A DNA stretch of 5,205 bases, from NCBI GenBank assembly GCA_018064575.1, contig JAGHUZ010000220.1:1-5205 (forward strand), given 5' to 3'. Below the pieces are notes generated by a model. The model was not told the origin of the DNA. It worked only from the letters and a program-made list of their open reading frames with translations, and did no database searches. The DNA comes from Candidatus Minthomonas equi (lineage in GTDB: Bacteria; Bacteroidota; Bacteroidia; Bacteroidales; UBA932). This document shows, one piece after another, positions 1-5,205 of this stretch. The translations under genes and the position numbers were made by a program. Numbering within the stretch: the first letter of the stretch is position 1; every line of letters begins with the position of its first letter.

Positions 1-786
1 TATTCTTCCTGTAGATGTGTCCAGTGATGGGATGCTTCCATTGTCAAATGAGGCCAGAGAACAGCGTAAGAACCAATCATCGATTTTATCTCTGACAGCC
101 ATCATACTGTCATAAGCTTTGCCAGTATCATCACCGAACGGGAAAATATGTTCTCTATCCGCTTCACCCGCCGCTTTCCACTGCGAGTATTCCTGAAGGG
201 CTGCGAAAAAGCGATCGGTGATATCTGTGTTTATCCCGTCTTCACCACTGCGGTCCTTGACCGGACCCATAGTGGTGATAATGTCCCGGATGACAGCTTT
301 CAAAGTCTCGTCATCGGTGGAAAGGGCGGTTACGATTCCGTCCCCGTTGAAAGCGGTATTCTTGAATATGGCTTCTATGTCCGAGACGTTGTCGGTGGAT
401 ATGAACTCCTGGTCGAGATTGAGTACATTCAGGATATGTCTTGCGGAATTGAAAATCGCATCACCTTCCGGTGTTTTTCTATTGAACAGCGAGAGAGGAA
501 TGTATGAGTCTCCACGGAGTAAAAAATCAGGATCGTTTATGATGGGCTTGAGCCAGCTTACGACACGCAGTATGTCCTTTACGTGAATGTGCCCGTCTGA
601 ATCGGCATCCAGGACAGACAGTATCCTGCCGTCCATCTCAAGTCCCTTGACAGGACAGCTGAGGACAGTCCACAGTTTCTGGTCCAGTTCATCAAGATGA
701 AGCAAATCCTCTCCTTTCGAAAGATTTACCCTGGGTTTGCCTCCTATCGTGGAGAAACTCCAGTCATATTCGCCGTTTGATTTCAT
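1..786 (-). CDS. Large EF-hand-like protein, N-terminal 262 codons (partial)
   Basis: The frame is open without a stop from the ATG at 786-784 to the left window edge, so the gene is partial and only its first 262 residues are visible. It starts MKSNGEYDWSFSTIGGKPRV and has no signal peptide or membrane segment, so it is probably cytoplasmic. Residues 60-71 form an EF-hand-like loop: Asp60, Asp62, Asp64, Gly65, Ile67, with Asp71 at position 12, where Glu is usual. Two looser Gly-Asp/Glu-Asp-Gly patterns follow near residues 147-152 (NGDGIV) and 181-186 (GEDGIN), possibly degenerate copies. Residues 32-50 (DELDQKLWTVLSCPVKGLE) resemble, from memory, long conserved hypothetical proteins of Bacteroides; I know no function for them. 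It is transcribed away from the gene at 1261. Calcium binding is inferred from the motif only. I am confident it is coding and unsure of its role. Confidence 0.85.
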   Translation of the reverse strand, partial: MKSNGEYDWSFSTIGGKPRVNLSKGEDLLHLDELDQKLWTVLSCPVKGLEMDGRILSVLDADSDGHIHVKDILRVVSWLKPIINDPDFLLRGDSYIPLSLFNRKTPEGDAIFNSARHILNVLNLDQEFISTDNVSDIEAIFKNTAFNGDGIVTALSTDDETLKAVIRDIITTMGPVKDRSGEDGINTDITDRFFAALQEYSQWKAAGEADREHIFPFGDDTGKAYDSMMAVRDKIDDWFLRCSLASFDNGSIPSLDTSTGRI

Positions 787-870
787 AATCTGTATTTTAG
801 AAGCTGTTTTGAAATGATTAATCTTTCAATTCGGTCACATACCCATCGGTACGCTCCCTCATTTCAAACG

Positions 871-878
871 CAAATCTA
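871..878 (-). promoter_or_regulatory. Possible Bacteroides-type -7 box for the EF-hand-like gene
   Basis: On the minus strand the bases read TAGATTTG, an exact match to the Bacteroidetes -7 consensus TAnnTTTG. It lies 84 bases before the ATG at 786. I find no clear TTTG -33 element at the usual distance upstream, so the call rests on one short motif and could be chance. Confidence 0.3.
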
Positions 879-930
879 TCAAAAAATCTGCTATAATAAA
901 ATTCGTGAACCATTTCAAGACATCTTCCTT

Positions 931-943
931 ACTTCCCGGAAGT
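931..943. repeat. 13-bp palindrome, possible operator
   Basis: ACTTCC and GGAAGT are perfect inverted arms around one central C. The site lies between the two divergent promoter candidates, where a regulator could bind. Arms this short also occur by chance, and no known regulator motif is recognised. Confidence 0.2.
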
Positions 944-1006
944 CCCGATTTTCTCAACGACAATGGGAATTCGATGACAAGTCCGTGGTCAGGAAAGGCG
1001 AAAAAT

Positions 1007-1035
1007 TTGAAAATTGTATTTTTTTGTTACCTTTG
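1007..1035 (+). promoter_or_regulatory. Bacteroides-type promoter for the envelope cluster
   Basis: TTTG at 1007-1010 and TACCTTTG at 1028-1035 match the -33 (TTTG) and -7 (TAnnTTTG) elements of the Bacteroidetes housekeeping sigma factor, separated by 17 bases. Transcription would start near 1041, leaving an untranslated leader of about 220 nt before the ATG at 1261. The match of both elements makes this the best promoter in the window. It probably drives the three plus-strand genes. Confidence 0.6.
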
Positions 1036-1124
1036 TACAAATTCAAGAAACTGATATTTCTTCGAAACTTGATGAACATTTCAAGCGCATATCATTTTTA
1101 TCTTCCCACCCCGATTTTACAGAT

Positions 1125-1132
1125 GGGGGGGG
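1125..1132 (+). repeat. G8 homopolymer in the leader
   Basis: Eight consecutive G residues lie in the predicted leader, within a 24-codon upstream frame (ATG 1072-1074, TAA 1144-1146). The upstream segment 1105-1112 (CCCACCCC) can pair with the run with one mismatch, so it may form a hairpin. Runs of this length are prone to slipped-strand length change. Confidence 0.5.
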
Positions 1133-1170
1133 TAATCATCTATTAATCAATAATTTACATAGATTTTACA

Positions 1171-1192
1171 GCGGTTTTGGTCTCAGAACCGC
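1171..1192 (+). promoter_or_regulatory. Strong hairpin in the 5' leader
   Basis: Arms GCGGTTTTG (1171-1179) and CAGAACCGC (1184-1192) pair over nine positions, with a single G-U wobble and a four-base loop, GTCT. It lies about 70 bases before the ATG at 1261. No U-run follows, so it is not an ordinary intrinsic terminator. It may stabilise the mRNA, bind a protein or sRNA, or form part of a larger leader structure. It matches no riboswitch class that I recognise. Confidence 0.45.
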
Positions 1193-1260
1193 GCTTGCGT
1201 TGTGTCCGGACGGTATTACCTGTTTTTGTGACCTGTGTTTTTCAAACAAAAATTAGCTTT

Positions 1261-2232
1261 ATGAATAAAATTTTCACTTTAGTTCTAGGAATGTTTCTAT
1301 TCTATGTTTCCTACGCTCAGAATGTGGATTATACGGTAATCTCTGTCAATGAAGAAAGCGGAAGAGAATTTACGAAAATTACCTCTGAAGGTGATTATGT
1401 CTGTATGCCTGAAGTAAGGAGAACTTACGATAGAGTTTCTTGGTTCACGAACCGGATTATCTCTCTTTCTCCTGACGGGAAAGGGATAGCTTTTCTGTCA
1501 TACAGGAATAATACCTCGAACATTTTCGTGAAGAGTCTGGATCGTCAGGGCAGTTCCATCCAAAGAACGAACAGACAGATGGTGCTTGATTTCTCGTATT
1601 CACCTGACGGAAGCACTCTGTGCTTTTCAGAACAGAAAGGTGATTTCTCACAGATCTTCGTGACTAACGCTACGAGCGGATATGTGTGCCGTCAGATAAC
1701 GAACGGAGCCAACGACTTTTCTCCGGTTTATAGTAACGATATGTCAAATATTTTCTTCGCAAGACAGGAAGTCAACGGCTATAGCATCTGGAGTTACGAT
1801 ACGAAGAATAATTTCCTTTCCAATTATTCCGCCGGAATGAATCCCTGCTTGATTCCAGGTACCAAATCCCTCCTGTGTACCAGAGTAGGAGGCGATGGAA
1901 AATCGGAAATATGGAGAATCGATTTCGAGAAAGGGGTAGATGAATGCATAGTTTCCGGAAATGGCAGTTTTTCCACTCCTTCCTTATCCCCTGACGGAGA
2001 ATGGATAGTTTTCACAGGGGAGTCGGCGATTCCTTACAAAAGAGATTATTATCACAATACAGACATATATGCTTGCCGTGCTGACGGCACGCAGTTGACC
2101 CAGCTGACTTTCCACGCGTGTGAGGATTTGTGCCCCATCTGGAGTGAAGACGGAAAATATATTTACTTCATCTCCCAGCGCGGAGACACCAATGGTGCCG
2201 CCAATATCTGGAAAATGAACTTTATCTATTAA
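1261..2232 (+). CDS. Exported TolB-like beta-propeller protein (PD40 repeats)
   Basis: This encodes 323 residues. Residues 1-19 form a signal peptide (MNKIFTLVLGMFLFYVSYA) with likely cleavage before Gln20. There is no lipobox, so the mature protein should be periplasmic or surface-associated. Six repeats follow at about residues 67-95, 109-137, 153-180, 194-222, 238-275 and 291-320, each with a core like SPDG or SEDG, then a strand, then a hydrophobic I-F/W/Y pattern (NIFV, QIFV, SIWS, EIWR, DIYA, NIWK). This is the PD40/WD40-like pattern of TolB propellers, here probably six-bladed. The TolB N-terminal domain is absent and no tol-pal genes adjoin, so it is TolB-like rather than TolB. The frame stays open upstream to about 1147, but the ATG at 1261 is preferred because the signal peptide begins there. 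The next gene starts 39 bp downstream. Its ligand is unknown. Confidence 0.88.
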   Translation: MNKIFTLVLGMFLFYVSYAQNVDYTVISVNEESGREFTKITSEGDYVCMPEVRRTYDRVSWFTNRIISLSPDGKGIAFLSYRNNTSNIFVKSLDRQGSSIQRTNRQMVLDFSYSPDGSTLCFSEQKGDFSQIFVTNATSGYVCRQITNGANDFSPVYSNDMSNIFFARQEVNGYSIWSYDTKNNFLSNYSAGMNPCLIPGTKSLLCTRVGGDGKSEIWRIDFEKGVDECIVSGNGSFSTPSLSPDGEWIVFTGESAIPYKRDYYHNTDIYACRADGTQLTQLTFHACEDLCPIWSEDGKYIYFISQRGDTNGAANIWKMNFIY

Positions 2233-2239
2233 GGATGTG

Positions 2240-2261
2240 TAACTTAACAGTTTAACTTAAC
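2240..2261 (+). repeat. Two 9-bp direct repeats before the beta-barrel gene
   Basis: TAACTTAAC occurs at 2240-2248 and again at 2253-2261, a 13-bp period, within the 39-bp gap between the propeller and barrel genes. It may be a regulator site or simply AT-rich spacer. No TAnnTTTG box is seen in the gap. Confidence 0.4.
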
Positions 2262-2271
2262 TATAATAACC

Positions 2272-2886
2272 ATGAAAAAAGCATTATTTATTCTTTTGTG
2301 TCTCGGTGTAGTTTTCTCGGCTCAGGCACAGTTCACCCAGTCGGGTAATTCTTCCAAAAAGAACAGTGGTGGTGCAAACACTGTTGATGTCAGGGGATTC
2401 AACAAAATTTATGCATTTTACAATCCTGTGACTCTTAGAGCCACTGGTTATCGCTCAGAAAATGGCAATCAGCTCGGAGTAGCTTATACCAGAAGTCAGT
2501 GTCTGGCCAGATTCCCTCTCTATCTCGAATTCGGAGGTGGATTCGAATTTACTTCATTTTCTGACTCTGATTTGAAATTATACTCGGTAAATGTTCCTGT
2601 CAATCTCACATACAGATTCTCTTTCTCGGGCGGAAAACTGCACCTGGCTCCTTATACCGGTCCTTTCTTCAGATTCAACGTTGCTGGAAATCTACAAGGC
2701 CAAACAGATATTTTCCATAGTGGCAGCATCAAAAAATTCCAGTTCGGCTGGCAGGAAGGTGTAGCGTTCAGTGTAAGTGCTTTCTATGTTTCTCTGTCAT
2801 ACGCTCACGACTTTTCCAAGTTAGCAGATATATCTGCCTCATGGAAGATTTCCGGTTTTCACATCGGTCTCGGTGTAGTATTCTAG
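2272..2886 (+). CDS. Small outer-membrane beta-barrel protein
   Basis: This encodes 204 residues. The signal peptide is MKKALFILLCLGVVFSAQA, with cleavage before Gln20. A Ser/Asn/Gly-rich linker runs to about residue 38. The rest shows alternating hydrophobic and polar strands typical of a small barrel, for example around 45-58, 67-75, 81-94, 104-118, 122-137, 155-168, 171-179 and 193-204. The chain ends GLGVVF; a C-terminal Phe is the usual signal for insertion by the BAM complex. Size and pattern fit the OMP_b-brl / porin-like families common in Bacteroidetes. It could be a structural barrel, a transporter component or an adhesin-like protein; the sequence does not decide. The ATG directly precedes the positively charged signal-peptide start. 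The lipoprotein ATG lies 13 bp after its stop, so the two are probably co-transcribed. Confidence 0.88.
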   Translation: MKKALFILLCLGVVFSAQAQFTQSGNSSKKNSGGANTVDVRGFNKIYAFYNPVTLRATGYRSENGNQLGVAYTRSQCLARFPLYLEFGGGFEFTSFSDSDLKLYSVNVPVNLTYRFSFSGGKLHLAPYTGPFFRFNVAGNLQGQTDIFHSGSIKKFQFGWQEGVAFSVSAFYVSLSYAHDFSKLADISASWKISGFHIGLGVVF

Positions 2887-2899
2887 AGAATTGAAAACA

Positions 2900-3309
2900 A
2901 TGAAAACACATCTGATGCGCAACATTTTTTGGGGATTTGTTGCATTACATTAACAGTCCTTTTGTCATCCTGTAGTAAGGATAATGCCGAATCTTCCGGC
3001 CCATATACTGAAAGTGACTTGTATGGAGAATGGAAGATGCCTAATGGTGGCCCGAATGACTATTCAATCTTGATTTTTAAAGAAGGTGGAAAGTTAGACG
3101 TAACAGACTATTGGGATGGGCAGCAAGCAGGGCATTCACACTCCTATTCTTATTCCATCGTGAATGGAAATCAACTGGTTGGTGATTACTTTGGTTCAGA
3201 AGAAGGTATTGTTACTATCAAGAAATGTACAGATCATGAGTTAGTACTCAATGCCAAGACTTATAGCGAAGGTCTTGATGCCAATATAACCCTTACAAAG
3301 TTAAAGTAA
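2900..3309 (+). CDS. Lipocalin-like lipoprotein with frameshifted signal peptide
   Basis: The main frame runs to the TAA at 3307-3309 and carries a lipobox, LLSSC, followed by SKDN, then about 110 residues including LYGEWKMPNG (near the start) and a run of alternating strands ending ITLTKLK. This resembles the lipocalin-like lipoprotein domains of Bacteroidetes. The frame has no ATG at a sensible place: its only in-frame start, TTG 2929, gives a signal peptide lacking the basic N-region. ATG 2900-2902 starts MKTHLMRNIF in another frame, which ends at a TAA 18 codons on. Adding one base within T6 (2925-2930) or G4 (2931-2934) fuses MKTHLMRNIF directly to LGICC...LLSSC, a textbook lipoprotein signal peptide with the lipid-bearing Cys25. 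The gene therefore looks intact apart from one missing base, which may be a true mutation, a phase-variable state or a sequence error. It sits 13 bp after the barrel gene. The function of the mature domain is unknown. Confidence 0.75.
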
Positions 3310-3337
3310 CCCTGAGAAATAGTTCACATACGATTGA

Positions 3338-3395
3338 AAGCATCCGTAAGAAGGGCTGAATGATGCCTTAGGCAAAGTCTTTCTTACGGATGCTT
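3338..3395. terminator. Long hairpin between convergent genes, bidirectional terminator
   Basis: AAGCATCCGTAAGAA (3338-3352) and TTCTTACGGATGCTT (3381-3395) are a perfect 15-bp inverted repeat. The stem extends inward by about five more pairs including G-U wobbles (3353-3357 with 3376-3380), and the loop holds a nested TGCC-TTA-GGCA hairpin (3364-3374). It lies between the lipoprotein stop (3309) and the minus-strand DUF4783 stop (3397). A moderately T-rich stretch follows on the plus side; the minus side has only a short CTTTC. A shared terminator for both convergent transcripts is the simplest reading. Confidence 0.75.
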
Positions 3396-3396
3396 C

Positions 3397-3798
3397 TTAT
3401 TCCCTTTCTATCTTAATCTGCTGAATGGCATTACCCCCATCGGAGGTTTTGACGAGAATCGTCACCAGAAATTTATAACCGCCGCCTTCCATATCCCCCA
3501 CCGCACAGTTCATCGGATATGAACCGCTTTTGTGCACTATCTGGAAATATCGCGGAGGATATTCTTCAAAGAATGATTCCATAACACGGGAAGCCTGGCT
3601 CCGACTGTAATTGTTGGGCCTGCCCATCATATCTATTTCCAAATTCTCCGAGAACCAGACCGACAGGCACTGAGCATCTCCCCGTGAGATGTATTTGGAA
3701 ATGGGACTGAATACATCAGACGCATCATCGCTGTTCTGTGCGTATGACGAAACAGAGAACAAAATGGAAAAAGATATTATCGAAAGAATGTTACGCAT
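3397..3798 (-). CDS. DUF4783-type small secreted protein
   Basis: The chosen start, ATG 3798, gives 133 residues with the signal peptide MRNILSIISFSILFSVSSYA cleaved before Gln21, so the product is exported and lacks a lipobox. The mature part carries VFSPISKYISRGDAQCLSVW (residues 29-48), an NLEID segment, a FFEEYPPR turn (residues 76-83) and the C-terminal IQQIKIERE. These match, from memory, the DUF4783 family, small Bacteroidetes proteins of unknown function. In-frame ATGs at 3801 and 3816 are alternatives; the signal peptide fits best from 3798 or 3801, since 3816 would put an Asp in the N-region. The frame also stays open further upstream, but that part overlaps ispH in another frame. 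It begins about 43 bases after the ispH stop and is probably the last gene of the cmk-ispH transcript. Its stop is directly followed by the 3338-3395 hairpin. Confidence 0.85.
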   Translation of the reverse strand: MRNILSIISFSILFSVSSYAQNSDDASDVFSPISKYISRGDAQCLSVWFSENLEIDMMGRPNNYSRSQASRVMESFFEEYPPRYFQIVHKSGSYPMNCAVGDMEGGGYKFLVTILVKTSDGGNAIQQIKIERE

Positions 3799-3841
3799 CA
3801 TCTGAAGGTAATCCATCTCCCTGCAAAAATCAAGCCAAGGG

Positions 3842-4720
3842 TTACGTAGTGATGAATGACCTGGAAATGAACCGCGCACATTCTTCCAACTGTCTGCGGG
3901 GAGTGGATGTGGCTCCACATATTCCGACAGTCTTTCTCCCGACAAACCACTCTTTTTCTATTTCCTGCGGATTCTCCACCATATATGATAAAGGATTGAC
4001 ATCGTGACACAGTTCAAAAAGAATCCTCCCGTTGGAACTCTTTTTTCCACTGACGAAAATCACTACATCATTCTCCGCCGCGAATTTTTCCAGATTCGGA
4101 TGACGTGAAGAGACTTGCGAACAGATAGTATTGTGAACCGATACGCTCCTGCATTCATTGGCCAGTGCCCTGCAGATTTCGCCGTACTCCCCCGAATCCA
4201 TCGTGGTCTGAGAGAACACTTCGATAGGAAGGTCTCTTCTTATTTTGCCTTCGTCCATCAATTCATTCACATCTGAAATGTGTTCCACTACGATGGCATT
4301 CCCATCTGCCTGTCCCACCAAGCCGTTCACCTCCGCATGTCCCTTTTTCCCGAATATCACGATTTGCCCCGAGGAAGATTTCAATTCTCTGTAGGTAGCG
4401 GATATTTCCCGCTGGATTTTCAGTACGACCGGGCAGGTACAGTCTATCAGTGTCAGATTATTGGCTGCGGCAGTCCGATATGTGGCCGGAGGTTCACCGT
4501 GAGCCCTGATAAGAACAGTCGAATCCCGCAGAGTGGCGAATTCCGGGACGGAAACAGTCTTCATCCCCATTGCCGCAAGGCGTGAAATTTCCACGTCATT
4601 ATGGACAATGGCACCCAGGCAGTACAGACGTTCACCGTTATGCAGATATTTCTCCGCCTGCTCAATGGCCCGTCTCACTCCATTGCAACATCCGGAACGT
4701 TCATCTATGGTAATTTTCAT
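3842..4720 (-). CDS. ispH: 4-hydroxy-3-methylbut-2-enyl diphosphate reductase
   Basis: IspH (LytB) reduces HMBPP to IPP and DMAPP, the last step of the MEP isoprenoid pathway, in the cytoplasm using an oxygen-sensitive iron-sulfur cluster. The 292-residue protein is full length for the short form. The three cluster cysteines are visible as Cys12 (GCCNGVRRA), Cys96 (DCTCPVV) and Cys200 (NTICSQ). Substrate-site residues follow the family pattern: His40 in AIVHN, His74 in RAHGEPP, His128 and Glu130 in GKKGHAEV, Thr172 in SQTTMD, the Ser-Ser-Asn of KKSSNGR (228-230), and GATSTP (269-274). The extra Cys11 is an ordinary variant. The ATG at 4720 overlaps the 3' end of cmk by 20 nt in another frame, which suggests coupled translation. 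It is followed by the DUF4783 gene. Cmk next to IspH is a recurrent arrangement in Bacteroidetes and some Firmicutes. Confidence 0.97.
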   Translation of the reverse strand: MKITIDERSGCCNGVRRAIEQAEKYLHNGERLYCLGAIVHNDVEISRLAAMGMKTVSVPEFATLRDSTVLIRAHGEPPATYRTAAANNLTLIDCTCPVVLKIQREISATYRELKSSSGQIVIFGKKGHAEVNGLVGQADGNAIVVEHISDVNELMDEGKIRRDLPIEVFSQTTMDSGEYGEICRALANECRSVSVHNTICSQVSSRHPNLEKFAAENDVVIFVSGKKSSNGRILFELCHDVNPLSYMVENPQEIEKEWFVGRKTVGICGATSTPRRQLEECARFISRSFITT

Positions 4721-5205
4721 CCCCCAGATTTTCTATCTTTTTCATTATCCATTCCACTTCCTCTTCAATGGTCATATTCCCGTTGTCGAGAAGAATGGCA
4801 TCCGTTGCCATCTTCAAGGGAGACACATCCCGGTGCTCATCCAGATAATCACGTTCCCTTACATTGAGCAACACATCTTCGAAAACAGGACTTTCCCCTT
4901 TGGAAACCAATTCATCGTATCTCCGTCGGGCCCTTACAGTGGCATCAGCCGTCATGAATAGTTTGAGTTCCGCATCAGGAAAAACCGTCGTACCTATGTC
5001 CCGACCATCCATCACCACCCCTCTCGAAGCGCCCATCCGATGCAGTATGCCGTCTATGTAATTCCTCACAAAAGGCAGACCTGCCACCTTGCTGACTATT
5101 TGAGATATCCGCATAGTCCGGATTTCCCGTTCGACGTTACTTCCATTAAGGTAGGTTTCGCTCTTCCCTCCTTCTCCGGTAGTGCGGAAAGAGATGTCGA
5201 ACTTG
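4701..5205 (-). CDS. cmk: Cytidylate kinase, C-terminal part (partial)
   Basis: (d)CMP kinase transfers phosphate from ATP to CMP or dCMP, feeding CTP and dCTP synthesis in the cytoplasm. About 167 codons are visible from the right edge to the TGA at 4703-4701; the N-terminal part with the P-loop lies outside the window. Visible hallmarks are TYLNGSNVEREIRTMRIS, then GVVMDGRDIGTTVFPDAELK, the core CMP-kinase motif, then LFMTADATVRARRRYDEL, the lid segment with its arginine cluster, and RERDYLDEHRDVSPL, which contributes further nucleotide-binding residues. The frame is open from base 5204, and the internal ATG at 5114 is not the true start, because the conserved TYLNG and EIRTM residues lie before it. 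The family is about 225-230 residues, so roughly 60 are missing. Its last 20 nt overlap the start of ispH. The operon promoter would lie outside the window. Confidence 0.95.
   Translation of the reverse strand, partial: KFDISFRTTGEGGKSETYLNGSNVEREIRTMRISQIVSKVAGLPFVRNYIDGILHRMGASRGVVMDGRDIGTTVFPDAELKLFMTADATVRARRRYDELVSKGESPVFEDVLLNVRERDYLDEHRDVSPLKMATDAILLDNGNMTIEEEVEWIMKKIENLGDENYHR

Larger units (their letters stand above)
818..1026 (-). pseudogene. Possible remnant of a gene 3' end in two frames
   Basis: Two overlapping minus-strand frames here look more protein-like than chance would suggest. The first (1026 down to a TGA at 861-859) includes DHGLVIEFPLSLRKSGLPG followed by SKEDVLKWF, and has no ATG. 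The second starts at ATG 913-911 and gives 31 residues beginning MVHEFYYSRFFDRFAFEMRE, ending TELKD and a TAA at 820-818. Joining them with one frameshift near 914-928 would give a continuous C-terminal piece. This could be a decayed gene, a very short gene, or chance. I do not recognise a family. Confidence 0.2.
787..1260. other. Divergent intergenic region with promoters and long leader
   Basis: This 474-bp stretch separates the minus-strand EF-hand-like gene from the plus-strand envelope cluster. It is richer in A and T than its neighbours and holds no convincing intact gene. It contains a good plus-strand promoter (1007-1035), a roughly 220-nt leader with a G8 run (1125-1132) and a hairpin (1171-1192), a weaker minus-strand -7 match (871-878), a small palindrome (931-943), and two short minus-strand open frames (818-1026) that may be a gene remnant. 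The long plus-strand frames through it are low in complexity and do not resemble any protein I know. Confidence 0.6.

Noticed and set aside
148..586. Plus-strand open frames opposite the EF-hand-like gene
   Set aside because: They are antisense to a longer, better-supported frame with no stop over 786 bases, and show no domain.
1036..1200. 6S RNA or other known structured RNA in the leader
   Set aside because: I could not trace the long bulged rod or any known consensus; a covariance-model search (Rfam) would be decisive.
814..1256. Plus-strand frames covering the promoter and leader
   Set aside because: They cross the best promoter and the hairpin, resemble no known protein, and have atypical composition.
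1147..1260. N-terminal extension of the propeller gene (open frame, TTG near 1177)
   Set aside because: The signal peptide begins at the ATG at 1261, and the extension lies over the leader hairpin with no conserved residues. TTG starts are rare in this group.
1261..2232. Authentic TolB of a Tol-Pal system
   Set aside because: No tolQ, tolR, tolA or pal genes adjoin, and the TolB N-terminal domain is missing; only the propeller pattern is shared.
3799..3945. N-terminal extension of the DUF4783 gene to an upstream ATG
   Set aside because: The extra residues overlap ispH codons in another frame and would precede, and spoil, a good signal peptide.
4280..5061. Plus-strand frames opposite ispH and cmk
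   Set aside because: The minus strand holds clear enzymes with all signature motifs, so these are antisense shadows.

Overview
The window looks like chromosomal DNA of a Bacteroidales (Bacteroidota) bacterium. The evidence is protein families typical of that group (a DUF4783-type secreted protein, an OMP_b-brl-type barrel, a lipocalin-like lipoprotein), a Bacteroides-type promoter (TTTG, then TAnnTTTG) and start codons with little Shine-Dalgarno signal. The genus cannot be set from this sequence. I see no mobile element, CRISPR array, tRNA or rRNA.

Layout. (1) Positions 1-786, minus strand: the first 262 codons of a large cytoplasmic-looking protein with an EF-hand-like loop, running off the left edge. 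(2) Positions 787-1260: a 474-bp divergent intergenic region with a good plus-strand promoter, a long leader holding a G8 run and a strong hairpin, and two overlapping minus-strand frames that might be a gene remnant. (3) Positions 1261-3309, plus strand: a compact cluster of three exported proteins, namely a TolB-like (PD40) beta-propeller, a small outer-membrane beta-barrel and a lipocalin-like lipoprotein. The lipoprotein start is broken by a one-base shift at a T6G4 run. (4) Positions 3338-3395: a long perfect hairpin between the convergent gene sets, probably a bidirectional terminator. (5) Positions 3397-5205, minus strand: cmk (5' end outside the window), ispH and a DUF4783 gene, tightly packed, with cmk and ispH overlapping by 20 nt.

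How the genes fit together. The minus-strand set on the right is a housekeeping operon: cmk recycles CMP/dCMP and ispH makes IPP/DMAPP in the last MEP-pathway step. The small secreted DUF4783 protein is a passenger of unknown role. The plus-strand trio is all envelope-directed (one probably periplasmic, one outer membrane, one lipid-anchored) and was probably transcribed from one promoter near 1007-1035. It may form an envelope assembly of unknown function; this is inference from co-orientation, spacing and signal peptides. The most notable points are the lipoprotein frameshift, the structured leader of the trio and the EF-hand-like protein. Nothing here is clearly a wholly new system.
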